From DAINPP01 sp963667315 (GTDB lineage Bacteria; Thermotogota; Thermotogae; MWEM01), in assembly GCA_963667315.1 (NCBI GenBank), contig OY763325.1, positions 3,658,001-3,722,000 of the forward strand: 64,000 bases of DNA, in the 5' to 3' direction. A model generated the notes under the pieces. That model was not told the DNA's origin. It saw only the letters and a program-made list of their open reading frames with translations, and did no database searches. The position numbers and the translations under genes were made by a program. Below, one piece after another: positions 25,314 through 34,189 of the stretch. How positions within the stretch are numbered: position 1 is the stretch's first letter; the number at the start of each line of letters is the position of its first letter.

Positions 25314-25700
25314 ATGCCAAAGGTATTCAGAAAAGAAAGAATCGAAGCGGAAATTTTAAGGATATTACCACAAGCACTTGCAGGCTGGAAGCTGCCGGCT
25401 ATTCCAAAGGAACTCATCTCTTTTACAAGAGTTGAATTATCTAGAGATAAGCGATATGCTAATATATATGTCTCGGTTTTTGATCCGAACAACGATGAAG
25501 AAAAGTCAAAGGCTGTTTTTGATATTCTAGCAAAAAAAGCCGGCTATTTCAGAGGCTTTATCGGGAGACAGATTAAAATATTCCATACACCTGAAGTGAA
25601 ACTCGTTTACGATAAAGGGATTCAGGAGAGTGTCAGGATGCAGCATATCCTTGATGGCTTGAACATCAAGCATGATGAGGAAGAAGAGGCGGAGGATTGA
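25314..25700 (+). CDS. rbfA: Ribosome-binding factor A
   Basis: 128 residues, normal length. The KH-like fold is visible as RIEAEILRILPQAL, then SFTRVELSRDKRYANIYVSVF, and the C-terminal VRMQHILDGLNIKHDEE. RbfA helps mature the 5' end of 16S rRNA in the 30S subunit. Its stop lies one base before the truB start codon, in the common rbfA-truB-ribF order. The ribosome binding site is AGAGGAAG. Confidence 0.9.
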   Translation: MPKVFRKERIEAEILRILPQALAGWKLPAIPKELISFTRVELSRDKRYANIYVSVFDPNNDEEKSKAVFDILAKKAGYFRGFIGRQIKIFHTPEVKLVYDKGIQESVRMQHILDGLNIKHDEEEEAED

Positions 25701-25701
25701 T

Positions 25702-26669
25702 TTGAGTAGTCTCAACGGTGTACTTCCGCTTTACAAGCCGGTTGGTCCTACATCGCATGATATGGTCAACTGGTTGAGAAAAAAACTCGGTACGAAAAAA
25801 ATAGGACATTCAGGTACACTTGACCCCTTCGCTGAAGGGGTCTTGGTCATGGGTGTGGGGAAAGGAACCCGGATCCTTGAATATCTGAAAGATCAGCAGA
25901 AGGAATATATCATGCGTTTCAGGCTAGGACTGCTGACGGATACTTATGACATCGAAGGAGAGGTTATCTCGGATGATTCCGATTATAAGATCGATGAACC
26001 CCTTCTTTTGAAAACACTGGAGAATTTCAGGGGCAGAATTAAGCAGGTCCCTCCGCAGTATTCAGCAAGAAAATTTCAGGGAAGAAATTGTACGAATACG
26101 CTCGGGAGGGGAAGGTCATTTCGATGCCCCCTCGTGAGATTGATATCTTTTCCCTTGAGTATCTCGGTACTGAGGGAAGAGACGTGACGATAAAGGCTAC
26201 CGTTTCACCGGGAACCTATCTCAGATCGCTTGCCTTTGACATCGGAATTGAAATGGGAACCCATGCAGCTGCCATCACGTTAAAGCGAACAAAGAATGGT
26301 GGTTTTTCATCTGACGATTGCATCATCGTTCCGGGGAATTACAGAGAGATTGATGAGGGTGTGAACTACGACTGGGCAGCGTATGTAAAGGGATTGTCCG
26401 ATAGTTTGAATATATTCCGCAAGGCGGTTGTAAAAGATGATTTCATCAAATATATCCTCAACGGTAACCCGGTTAAGCCTTCCTGGCTTGAAGCGTATGA
26501 TGAAGAAGCGATGAAGGGAGAAACTGTACGGATATTGGATGTTCAGAATCATCTCCTGGCACTCGGAACGACCCAGAGAAAGGCATCGTTTTTCAAGACG
26601 TTATCGGAGAATGATCGAGATGAGAGCATCATAAAGTTAAAAAAGGTATTTGGAGAATCATATGTCTGA
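25702..26669 (+). pseudogene. truB: tRNA pseudouridine synthase B with a single-base frameshift
   Basis: TruB makes pseudouridine 55 in the T-loop of tRNAs. From a TTG six bases after GGAGG the first frame gives the KPVGPTSHD start, catalytic GHSGTLDPFAEGVL (D41) and QVPPQYSARKFQGR, then goes out of register. The second frame resumes exactly with LYEYAREGK, followed by SPGTYLRSLAFDIG and a PUA-like tail. The expected codons AGA AAA TTG appear as AGA AAT TG, so one A is missing from the run at 26085-26087. Everything else is intact and about 322 residues long. A sequencing error is quite possible for a normally important gene. Confidence 0.9.
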
Positions 26670-27597
26670 AAAGAATTCTGTGACACTGGGGATTTTTGAC
26701 GGTGTACACATCGGTCACAGACGCCTTCTGTCAAAGGCTGTAGAGTTAAAACCTGCCGGTGGGAAAGCCATGGCGTTGACATTTGAATATTCGGCACCCT
26801 ATTATCTGAATCCCAAAAGTTATATGGAAAATTCAGGTCTTGGGATGATTTATTCTGCAGACAGGAGAGAAAAGATCATCAAAAATCTCGGGATAGACGA
26901 CGTCGTTTTCATGGATTTTGATAAAATGCGAAATTTAACTCCCGTTGAATTCGTTCAATATCTGGTTGAACGTTATAATCCGGGAGAAGTTGTCGTAGGG
27001 TTCAATTTTCATTTTGGAAAGGACAGACTGGGGGATTCGGAGCTGCTCGCAGAATTAGGACATCGATACGGTTTCAGAACGACGATCGTACCACCGGTCA
27101 ATTTTTCCGGTCATCGCGTCAGCAGTTCACTGATCCGCTATTTCATCAAAAATGGGGACATTGGTCATGCCAATGAGGTGCTTAAAAGGCATTATTCCGT
27201 TGAGGGGCATGTTTACAGAGATCAGCAGCTGGGAAGAACCATCGGGTTCCCAACCGCAAATATCAGACGAACCAATACGAATCTACTGGTTCCGGCATTT
27301 GGTGTTTATCTGGCATACACACCGGAACTGGGGTATGGCCTGTTGAATGTGGGGAATCGCCCGACGGTGAGTTATGCGGATAATGTGCATTTTGAAATAT
27401 ATTATATCGATAAAAAATTTGATTTATACGACAGGGATATCATCTGTTATATCCTTGAGTATTTAAGATGTGAAAAAAAATTCGATTCCCTTGAGGACTT
27501 AAAAGCCGCTATAAGACATGATGAAGCAATTTCAAAACAGTTAATACAGCTTTGGGAATCACGAGATGGCTGGTGGGAAAATGACTTTGAAAAGTAA
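26662..27597 (+). CDS. ribF: Bifunctional riboflavin kinase / FAD synthetase
   Basis: 311 residues. The N-terminal FAD synthetase domain has LGIFDGVHIGHRRLL (nucleotidyltransferase HIGH motif, about 7-21) and VVGFNFHFGKDRLGD with the SSLIRYFIKNGDI segment. The C-terminal riboflavin kinase domain has RTIGFPTANI (about 192-201) and LLNVGNRPTV. It makes FMN and FAD. Its start overlaps the truB end by eight bases; GGAG precedes the ATG. Confidence 0.93.
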   Translation: MSEKNSVTLGIFDGVHIGHRRLLSKAVELKPAGGKAMALTFEYSAPYYLNPKSYMENSGLGMIYSADRREKIIKNLGIDDVVFMDFDKMRNLTPVEFVQYLVERYNPGEVVVGFNFHFGKDRLGDSELLAELGHRYGFRTTIVPPVNFSGHRVSSSLIRYFIKNGDIGHANEVLKRHYSVEGHVYRDQQLGRTIGFPTANIRRTNTNLLVPAFGVYLAYTPELGYGLLNVGNRPTVSYADNVHFEIYYIDKKFDLYDRDIICYILEYLRCEKKFDSLEDLKAAIRHDEAISKQLIQLWESRDGWWENDFEK

Positions 27598-29221
27598 GTT
27601 TCGTATAATCTTTTTTGTTATTTTGGCCTTTTTAATCTTTTTGGGGTTTGAATTCTTTTATACGAGCCGGATGACCCTTGATCTAACCATCAATTATCCC
27701 GAAGAAATTGATGATGATGTGACCTTTAAATTGAAGGTTTATTCGCAGGATCATTCAGAAGAAATGGATATTGTATCCGGCAACAGACGAATTACCTATG
27801 AGAACCTTCCTTTTGGCGACTATTTTTTCGAGATAGAATTGGATGAAAGGACGGTTATGAAGGAATTCAGGAGTTTTCAATCGGAATTCTCTTTTGTCAG
27901 AAAGATGGGGGAGGCTCATCTTGATCTTGCGGAATTGGCTACGATTACCAGTGTTGAGTATCAGCTTGAGGATCCATACCTTTCCATGAAATGGCGTGGG
28001 AAGTATCTTGGTACCTTCCGCCCGGCACAATACCTGTTCAAAGTAAACGGGAACGAAAAAAAGATCAATGTGAATTATGCACAGATTGATATATTGAAAG
28101 AACTGTTATCCGGAAAAGATGAAGTGAAAGTGGAAATTTCACCACTTACAATTGATGGGAAGAAGATTTTGTCCTACAGTTTTGAGGTTCCTGTTGTTCT
28201 TTCGGAGACAGAGATTGTGGTACCATTCGATGAACAGGAAAAGAGACAGTATTTTAATATCTATGATATGAGCATCAACATTCAGGGGAAAAATCTTCCG
28301 ATAGATCCCTATGAACCGATTATCGAATATCCGGTCATCTCGACTGAACGGTCAATCCCCTATAATATTCAGTATTATGGGAACACGATATTTGTTTCCG
28401 AAATAATCCCTTCACAGGGAGACAAAATAGTTCTGCCTCAGTTGCCGAAGGCGACGATTACTTCAATCAGCTTGAATGAGGCAACCACAACGATCACGCT
28501 GGATCTGGTTTCAGACGATTCCTTTATGACGGATGTTTTTGCCTATTACAGGGTCAAAAACGGTACCCGGACGATTGCAGCTCAGGGGGAATATACCTTC
28601 ACGAATAACGGACAGACGATTGAAATAATGCCATTCTTCATGCCGGATGTCTATGGGGATAAACTGACGTTTAAAGTCCCTTCACCTCCCGAATTACAGG
28701 TTCATACCTTCATGAGGGATACTGACGGGAACTATTCACCGCGAATTGAACTTCATTCCGATTCCGTTTCTGTTTTAAACGGTGAGTATTCCTATGATAA
28801 CAAACCGGGTGAAAAAATAACCTTTGAAAAAGAGATGGTTCTCGCATATAATTTTGATGAAAATGAGGTTCACAATCTGAAGATAAGCGTTGAAGACATC
28901 TATGGACAAAAAGGCGAATTTTCAAAATGGATCTCTTCGGCAATGCCGGAGACGACATTCTTTAAATATTGTTATATAGACGATGACAGGGTCCTTCACG
29001 CCGCATGGGATGAATTGCAGCTCTATGACCGAGTTGAAGCACTGATAACGGATACATACAGTATCAAGTATATGAATCCCGAAGATTCGGAAATAACGGT
29101 TGATCTATCCGGGACAGCCTTTCAGGATCCTTTAAAGGTTATTATCAGAGGGTTTATCGGAGAGGATCAGTATACAGCGGCCGTGTTTGAAGGATTAAAA
29201 AGTCACTCAATTGAAGAATAA
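27581..29221 (+). CDS. Membrane-anchored extracytoplasmic protein, unknown function
   Basis: 546 residues starting MTLKSKF, then one hydrophobic helix (about 8-26), with the rest predicted outside the membrane. The exported part is beta-rich, with repeated strand-turn units and no cysteine cluster or catalytic motif that I recognise. It may consist of several immunoglobulin/fibronectin-like modules. The start lies inside the end of ribF (17-base overlap), so it is cotranscribed with it. A surface, adhesion or envelope role is a guess. A strong terminator follows. Confidence 0.7.
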   Translation: MTLKSKFRIIFFVILAFLIFLGFEFFYTSRMTLDLTINYPEEIDDDVTFKLKVYSQDHSEEMDIVSGNRRITYENLPFGDYFFEIELDERTVMKEFRSFQSEFSFVRKMGEAHLDLAELATITSVEYQLEDPYLSMKWRGKYLGTFRPAQYLFKVNGNEKKINVNYAQIDILKELLSGKDEVKVEISPLTIDGKKILSYSFEVPVVLSETEIVVPFDEQEKRQYFNIYDMSINIQGKNLPIDPYEPIIEYPVISTERSIPYNIQYYGNTIFVSEIIPSQGDKIVLPQLPKATITSISLNEATTTITLDLVSDDSFMTDVFAYYRVKNGTRTIAAQGEYTFTNNGQTIEIMPFFMPDVYGDKLTFKVPSPPELQVHTFMRDTDGNYSPRIELHSDSVSVLNGEYSYDNKPGEKITFEKEMVLAYNFDENEVHNLKISVEDIYGQKGEFSKWISSAMPETTFFKYCYIDDDRVLHAAWDELQLYDRVEALITDTYSIKYMNPEDSEITVDLSGTAFQDPLKVIIRGFIGEDQYTAAVFEGLKSHSIEE

Positions 29222-29223
29222 AT

Positions 29224-29255
29224 AAAAAAGGCAGGTCAAAGACCTGCCTTTTTTT
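29224..29255. terminator. Bidirectional terminator
   Basis: An A-run plus GGCAGGTC (29224-29237) pairs with GACCTGCC plus a T-run (29241-29255), with loop AAA. It ends both the ribF-linked gene (+) and the converging aminomutase gene (-). Confidence 0.88.
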
Positions 29256-30537
29256 ACTCTATCTCAAAATCTTTCGTTTCATGATTTTCGTAATCAATAA
29301 CCCTGCCTTCCCATGTTCTTATCTTGACAGATTCTTTTCCCCTTGAAATCATATACTCAGGCAGGATAGGTGTCTTCCCGTATCCTCCGGGTGCATTGAC
29401 GATGTAGGTTGGAATGGCAAGCCCTGACGTATAACCGCGCAGATATTCCATGATTTCTATCCCGTCATCAATAGATGTGTTGAAATGGGTTGTTCCCTTA
29501 ACATGTTTTGCGTGAAAGATATAATAAGGTTTGACTCTGATCTTCAATAACTCCTGATTGAGCAGTTTCATCGTATATTTGTCATTGTTGATCCTGTTCA
29601 GGAGTACCGCCTGATTTCCAAGTGGAATCCCCGCATTCGCAAGCTTTTCACAGGCTCTTTTACTGTCCTCTGTGATTTCCTTTGGATGATTCACATGCGT
29701 GTTGATAAATAAAGGATGATATTTGCTGAGCATCGCAACGAGTTCATCGGTGATCCTTTGCGGCATCGTAACAGGTGTCCTGGAACCGATTCTGATGATT
29801 TCCACATGCTCGATTGCCCTCAGTTTTTTCAGAATGTTTTCGATGAATTCATCGGGCATCGTAAGCGGATCACCGCCTGTTATCAGGATATCCCTGATCT
29901 CAGGATTCTCGGCTATGTATCTGATGGATTCTTCAATCTGCTGAACGGGTTGCGGGCAGTCCTCTTCACCGATATTTCTCCTTCTCTGACAATGGCGGCA
30001 GTACATCGCGCATTCATTTGTGACATTGATGATGAGTCGGTCGGGATATCTTCTGGTGATGGCACCGGCGGGATTTGTCAATTCCTCTCCCATCGGATCA
30101 AGTTTTCCGTCCGCTTCAAATATCTCGTGGAAAGTTGGAATGGCAAGCAGTCTTACGGGGCAATAGGGATCATCCTTATCCATCAAACTGGCGTAATAGG
30201 GTGAAATTGCCCATCTGTACTTTTCGCCAACTCTTGTGATATTTTCCTTCTGTTTGGGTGTCAGATTGACGATTTTTGAAAGGATTTCCACTTCTGTGAT
30301 TCGATTAGAGAGCTGCCATCTGTAATCTTGCCAGTCTTCTTCCGTTGCGTTGAGGAGTTCAAGGATTTCCTTTTTATTCCTGTCAAATTCCTCTTTCATT
30401 TGTAAACCTACAGGGATCTTTTTTTTAGCCTCTAAATAGTCTGAAATTCTCCCTTTGAGCTCATCAGCTCTTTTTAAAGCAATAAGATGTTTTTGTTCGG
30501 CATCAAGTACCGAAACAGGTTTGTTTTGATCCAACAA
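29254..30537 (-). CDS. eam: Radical-SAM aminomutase, probably glutamate 2,3-aminomutase
   Basis: About 427 residues of the lysine-2,3-aminomutase (KamA) family: cluster motif CAMYCRHC (about 176-183), SAM glycines ITGGDPL, PLP lysine in GGYGK. Lysine 2,3-aminomutases hold the substrate amino group with two aspartates, one in a YYIYQCDL-type segment and one in VVDAPGG. Here these read YYIFHAKH and IVNAPGG, so Lys and Asn replace them. That is the pattern described for glutamate 2,3-aminomutase, which makes the osmolyte beta-glutamate. No KamD/KamE lysine-fermentation genes are nearby. The start is one of three TTGs (30543, 30537, 30534); 30537 has the best spacing to GGAGG. Confidence 0.8.
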   Translation of the reverse strand: MLDQNKPVSVLDAEQKHLIALKRADELKGRISDYLEAKKKIPVGLQMKEEFDRNKKEILELLNATEEDWQDYRWQLSNRITEVEILSKIVNLTPKQKENITRVGEKYRWAISPYYASLMDKDDPYCPVRLLAIPTFHEIFEADGKLDPMGEELTNPAGAITRRYPDRLIINVTNECAMYCRHCQRRRNIGEEDCPQPVQQIEESIRYIAENPEIRDILITGGDPLTMPDEFIENILKKLRAIEHVEIIRIGSRTPVTMPQRITDELVAMLSKYHPLFINTHVNHPKEITEDSKRACEKLANAGIPLGNQAVLLNRINNDKYTMKLLNQELLKIRVKPYYIFHAKHVKGTTHFNTSIDDGIEIMEYLRGYTSGLAIPTYIVNAPGGYGKTPILPEYMISRGKESVKIRTWEGRVIDYENHETKDFEIE

Positions 30538-30543
30538 AAGCAA

Positions 30544-30846
30544 ACACCTCCTTGAATTTAAAAGGTAATGTATTTGAAAATTCTTAGAATTTTCATTGAA
30601 TAACGATAATAGTCAAGAAATGATGGGCATTCTTGCATATAGAACAAAGAAACGACCTGAAATCTCATCATGAAATTTGCAGGTGTTCAATTTGAAAATT
30701 CAAAGAATCTTCTAATGATTAAATGTTGCGCTTAATAACCAAAAGGCGTCCTTGCCTTTGAAAAAAGAAACAATGAAAATATCTCTTTGTTTTTTATAAA
30801 TAGAAAAACTGCGCATGGTTAAGAATTTGCAGAATATCTCTAATAC
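30544..30846 (-). other. Long 5' leader of the aminomutase gene
   Basis: About 300 bases of untranslated, AT-rich sequence lie between a good promoter and the start codon. It contains a small hairpin (AAAGGC / GCCTTT, about 30749-30767) and a near-palindrome TGAAAATTC-TTA-GAATTTTCA (about 30574-30595). I see no known riboswitch; lysine-riboswitch core sequences are absent. Short frames in it lack ribosome binding sites. Its length suggests post-transcriptional control. Confidence 0.35.
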
Positions 30847-30875
30847 AGTATACAATAAAAAAAATGAGAAGTCAA
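30847..30875 (-). promoter_or_regulatory. Sigma-A promoter of aminomutase gene
   Basis: Minus strand: TTGACT (30870-30875), 17-base spacer, TATACT (30847-30852), about 310 bases before the start codon. Confidence 0.75.
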
Positions 30876-30900
30876 ATTGTTAATTTTCCTTATCAATATC

Positions 30901-30928
30901 AAAACCCCCGCCTGTTAATGCGCGGGGG
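30901..30928 (-). terminator. Terminator of the glycoside-hydrolase-like gene
   Basis: CCCCCGC / GCGGGGG (30905-30911 with 30922-30928), followed on the minus strand by TTTTGATATT. It lies 27 bases after the stop codon of the gene at 30956. Confidence 0.8.
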
Positions 30929-30955
30929 AGTATGGCCTAAACCAGCTGAATCATA

Positions 30956-33319
30956 CTATTCTTTCGTATTTCCTGCGGAATATACGACTGATTTTTCATC
31001 TTCAAGATATCTGATCAGGGCACTCAAGGGCGCAACTGAAATCGCGTTATATAGAAAATCAGAATCGGAATAATTGACGACGATCTCAACGACGTCACCG
31101 AATCTTGTTTTCTGCACACGTCGGTCATCGGTTAAAAAGTCAAAGTCTGTCATCTCAAGTGTCGCTGTCTTTTCATGTAATGGTGAAAAGATGCTGTAAA
31201 ATTCGGAGATGAATTCACCATGCTTTTCGAGTTCTTCAAGGTTAAGATTATACAACGGTTGAACACTGTACAGCAGCTCCGTTAATGATTGTTCCGAGCG
31301 TGTGTTGGAGAATTTCAAACTACCATATCCCCAATGTGATGAGATAACGATACTGTCGTGATAAACCGCCTCATAAAGGGGAAGTCTGAAACGGGGATCA
31401 CTATACAGATACTTGTATTTTGTCTTTAAAGGGACCTGCTTGATATAAATATCCGGCCCTTCTGGTGGCCAGTAGCTACCGAGATAATAGTCACTCTCTT
31501 TATTTTGCTGCATATCTTCGTCCCCCCAGGCGATAACCGGTGTCATCATCCCCTGAGCAAAGTGAAGTGTATCCGTCAGATACCAGTTCCCCAGTTCGGA
31601 ACCGACTACCATATCGTAAGTATCGATGATATACCGTATTCTCTCCTTTCTCGCAGCGCAGTCATCCGCCATACTTGCCGTATGGAGAGGATTATAATCT
31701 TCGTACAATTCTCCCGCCGCATCGCAGTCGACAAACCAGGAGTTCAGTTTCACATTATCCGTAATGGTCATCAGTCTTTCTTTTACATACGGCAGAGAAA
31801 CAAGTGGACTCAGTTTTCTTCCTTTCTGCATAAATCCTTCGACATAGTCACCATTTTTTCTCATAATGGCTCCCGTATCCCAGGCATCCTTGTCAAATTC
31901 AGCCGTTTCCCAGTATATGGCACCCGGTTCATGCAAACTGTGATAGGAGTCGTAGGTACTGATCAGATAACCCCGATTCATCGCATCTTCAGCAACCGAT
32001 TTGTTGTACATCCAGTTCTCCGCAAGGTTATCCCCTGATAGCCACGCCTTATCGATTCCAAGTTCTCCGAGTCTATCCAGCGTCTTTGTGGAAAAGGCGT
32101 TTCCAAGATCTTCCAGTGCATAAGCCATATGATTCTTAAAATTTTCAAAGAATATTGTTAGGTTGAGACGATACTGCTCCTCTTTGTTCAAGTCAGCGAT
32201 GCCCTTTTTCAGAAGTATATCGATCTCATCATTTGTCACGATTGAAACCCCGTATGCCTTATCGTAAAACGCCTTGAACGGTGCAACGGTTTCCGTATCA
32301 CAGATCTTTTTGTTTTTGAGCATGAGGTTCAATTCGCGTGTAATGACCTTTCTCGCATATTGGGAAACAAACCCGTCCTCAACGCAATCTGTTATCACCT
32401 GTTTCAGTTCAGATGAAAAATGTCCCCATACGAGAGACTGTATTTTCCCCTTCTCTCTACCGCTGTAAAGTTCTTTTACAAAAGACAACCAGTTTTTTAT
32501 ATCCGACTGATCCAGAACCCCCGCACTCCAGAGATAGATTTGAACACCGCCATAAAGCTTTTCAACATCGGATGTCTGAGCAGCTTTCTCATCCAGTGAA
32601 ACAAACTGTTTTGTCCTGAACAGGTACTCTCTGAAGACCTTTGCGGGAAATATCGGGTCATTGTCCCCCACATGGATCTCATATGAAAAGACCTTTTCCT
32701 CGTGATTGGTTGTGTATGCGTGAGAGAGGGAAAGGGCGATGTTTCCGCCATTTTCCGAAAAGCTCATGTCGTTGTTGAATGGAGATGTCATGATATAAGT
32801 GTAAGTATTCTGCTCGTTTTGAAAGGCGAAAAACGGCATCGAAAGAAATTCCACACAGTCCCGGCTTTCGTTTTGTGCAAGATATTCCAGAAATTGCTTG
32901 TCGTTCTTCGGGATGAATTTCCCCTCGTTATGCGGGAGAATATAATTATCAATCCCGCTTGTGCTTTTTAAAACTGGCCATGTAAAATGCCCTTCATCTT
33001 CACGCTCAAAGGTTGCAACGAGCCTGTCTGATTCAAGTTTGAAGCGGACAGCCGTTTTCTCCTCCTCAATTCTGAAGGAAATTTCTTCAGCTTCTTTTTT
33101 CAAATTGCTGATGGTGAACTTGGAAACGGGATCGGAAATCACAACCTTCTGACCGTCTGAAGTCTCGTTGATGACCTCAAGCGTTTTAGGATTGATGGTC
33201 AGATTCAACTTGTCACCCTTCAATTGGACCAAACTGTTCTGTTCATTCAAACCCAACGCTGCACCCATGATCAATACAAAAACAGATAAAACAAAAAAAG
33301 CGATTAAAATCCTTTTCAT
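30956..33319 (-). CDS. Large secreted glycoside-hydrolase-like protein
   Basis: 787 residues with a signal peptide (hydrophobic to about residue 22, cleavage near ALG). The N-terminal 240 residues are beta-sandwich-like, as in galactose-mutarotase-type domains. A central region looks like a TIM barrel: LNSWFVDCDAAGELYEDYNP offers paired acids at the expected catalytic strand, followed by YDMVVGSELGNWYL. A C-terminal beta domain ends the protein. This order is seen in GH101/DUF5696-type glycosidases. No close family is certain, and the substrate is unknown. It stands alone, with a perfect palindrome near its promoter region. Confidence 0.6.
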   Translation of the reverse strand: MKRILIAFFVLSVFVLIMGAALGLNEQNSLVQLKGDKLNLTINPKTLEVINETSDGQKVVISDPVSKFTISNLKKEAEEISFRIEEEKTAVRFKLESDRLVATFEREDEGHFTWPVLKSTSGIDNYILPHNEGKFIPKNDKQFLEYLAQNESRDCVEFLSMPFFAFQNEQNTYTYIMTSPFNNDMSFSENGGNIALSLSHAYTTNHEEKVFSYEIHVGDNDPIFPAKVFREYLFRTKQFVSLDEKAAQTSDVEKLYGGVQIYLWSAGVLDQSDIKNWLSFVKELYSGREKGKIQSLVWGHFSSELKQVITDCVEDGFVSQYARKVITRELNLMLKNKKICDTETVAPFKAFYDKAYGVSIVTNDEIDILLKKGIADLNKEEQYRLNLTIFFENFKNHMAYALEDLGNAFSTKTLDRLGELGIDKAWLSGDNLAENWMYNKSVAEDAMNRGYLISTYDSYHSLHEPGAIYWETAEFDKDAWDTGAIMRKNGDYVEGFMQKGRKLSPLVSLPYVKERLMTITDNVKLNSWFVDCDAAGELYEDYNPLHTASMADDCAARKERIRYIIDTYDMVVGSELGNWYLTDTLHFAQGMMTPVIAWGDEDMQQNKESDYYLGSYWPPEGPDIYIKQVPLKTKYKYLYSDPRFRLPLYEAVYHDSIVISSHWGYGSLKFSNTRSEQSLTELLYSVQPLYNLNLEELEKHGEFISEFYSIFSPLHEKTATLEMTDFDFLTDDRRVQKTRFGDVVEIVVNYSDSDFLYNAISVAPLSALIRYLEDEKSVVYSAGNTKE

Positions 33320-33334
33320 GATAAATACCCCCTA

Positions 33335-33384
33335 AAAATTCCCCTCTTTGAGGGGTGAATGCCTTTCTGATACAAAGGCATTCT
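33335..33384 (-). promoter_or_regulatory. Hairpin-rich leader of glycoside-hydrolase-like gene
   Basis: On the minus strand, GAATGCCTTT / AAAGGCATTC (about 33358-33384) and CCCCTC-AAA-GAGGGG (about 33342-33356, followed by AATTTTTAG) lie directly before the ribosome binding site. The second could act as a weak attenuator. The two hairpins account for most of the gap upstream of the gene. Confidence 0.45.
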
Positions 33385-33411
33385 GTTTTTCAGGGTTACT
33401 ATAACGCCTCT

Positions 33412-33431
33412 CTGTGACATGAATGTCACAG
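33412..33431. promoter_or_regulatory. Perfect palindrome, candidate operator
   Basis: CTGTGACAT-GA-ATGTCACAG, a nine-base perfect inverted repeat about 95 bases upstream of the glycoside-hydrolase-like gene. It contains the half-site TGTGA of CRP-type sites, but the spacing between TGTGA and TCACA is eight rather than six. The binding protein is unknown. Confidence 0.55.
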
Positions 33432-33774
33432 AAGTAAAGTTCTATTTCTTACGCATCAGTTTGAGGATTATCTCCGAACCATTTTTGCGGTAAAAAATTA
33501 CCGTGAAAAATTGACTCATTATCCAATCCTGTTGAAATACCCGCAAGTTTTAACTAATCCTTTAATATCTCTTCTGAAAAATCTCAAAATACTCTTTTGC
33601 ATGGAGAAAATCTATGATTTTATTTATATTTTGTGAAAATTTTTAAAAACATTCGAATTAAAACTAACATAACTTATTCCAACAATAAAGATGCTCAATA
33701 GCGATAAAAAAGGCTAAAATAAAGTAGCTTCATATATCGTATGTTATAATTTTAAGTATTTTGGGGGGGTGATT
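33432..33774. other. AT-rich gene-free stretch
   Basis: No coding frame is supported. It contains a short hairpin (CGGTAA / TTACCG, 33488-33503), one copy of TTATCTCCGAAC (33468-33479), and a TATAAT box (about 33745) before GGGGGGGTG and the ATG at 33775. Base composition is visibly more AT-rich than the flanks. Confidence 0.5.
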
Positions 33775-33915
33775 ATGGGATGTTCAAAAGTGATTTTGAC
33801 TTTACAGAAACGAGTTTGCGAAAGCTATAACATCAGTTTTCCAGAACACGATTACTTCGTAACTAAAACCGAAAGATTCTTTCAAAAAAAACAAATCCAA
33901 AACAGAAAAAGTTGA
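33775..33915 (+). CDS. Small ORF, 46 residues, unknown
   Basis: Begins with ATG eight bases after a G-rich ribosome binding site (GGGGGGGTG) and a TATAAT box, and ends three bases before the brxA remnant, as a first gene of a former operon would. The peptide (MGCSKVILTLQKRVCESYN...) is basic and has no recognised motif. It may be the start of a decayed gene rather than a functional one. Confidence 0.35.
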   Translation: MGCSKVILTLQKRVCESYNISFPEHDYFVTKTERFFQKKQIQNRKS

Positions 33916-33918
33916 ACA

Positions 33919-34155
33919 ATGAAGAAAAAGTACAGTTTAGGAATGACAGGAGTTGCGTTTCTGTTGTTTGAATTAAAACAAGCATCAAAATTGAAATTAC
34001 AAGGCTTAACGAATGATGAAATCAAAAGAAGGGTGTTTGATGAAACCCTTTTCCAGTATAAACGTGTGACCTCATTAAAAAGAGTATGCCCTTTTATTGT
34101 TCGTAGATGTGAAACCATTAACTGTATGTTGCCGGACATGGTGATTCCGATATGA
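33919..34155 (+). pseudogene. brxA: brxA remnant (BREX DUF1819 family), N-terminal part
   Basis: The 78-residue frame carries the beginning of the DUF1819/BrxA family: YSLGMTGVAFLLFELKQ, LKLQGLTNDEIKRRVFDETL, then QYKRVTSLKRVCPFIVRR. BrxA is normally about 200 residues and is the first gene of type I BREX phage-defence operons. Here it stops after about 70 recognisable residues and is followed within 50 bases by the end of brxL. So the operon core (rest of brxA, brxB, brxC, pglX, pglZ, most of brxL) is gone. Assignment is by recall of the family pattern. Confidence 0.65.
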
Positions 34156-34189
34156 TCGGGATTTGTAAATTGGAGAATGAAGCTGTTCA

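Noticed and set aside
30644..30840. Short leader-peptide frames in the aminomutase leader
   Set aside because: Frames of 26-38 codons exist but none has a ribosome binding site or a biased run of one amino-acid codon.
30544..30846. Lysine riboswitch upstream of the aminomutase gene
   Set aside because: None of the conserved lysine-riboswitch core strings could be found in the leader on the coding strand.
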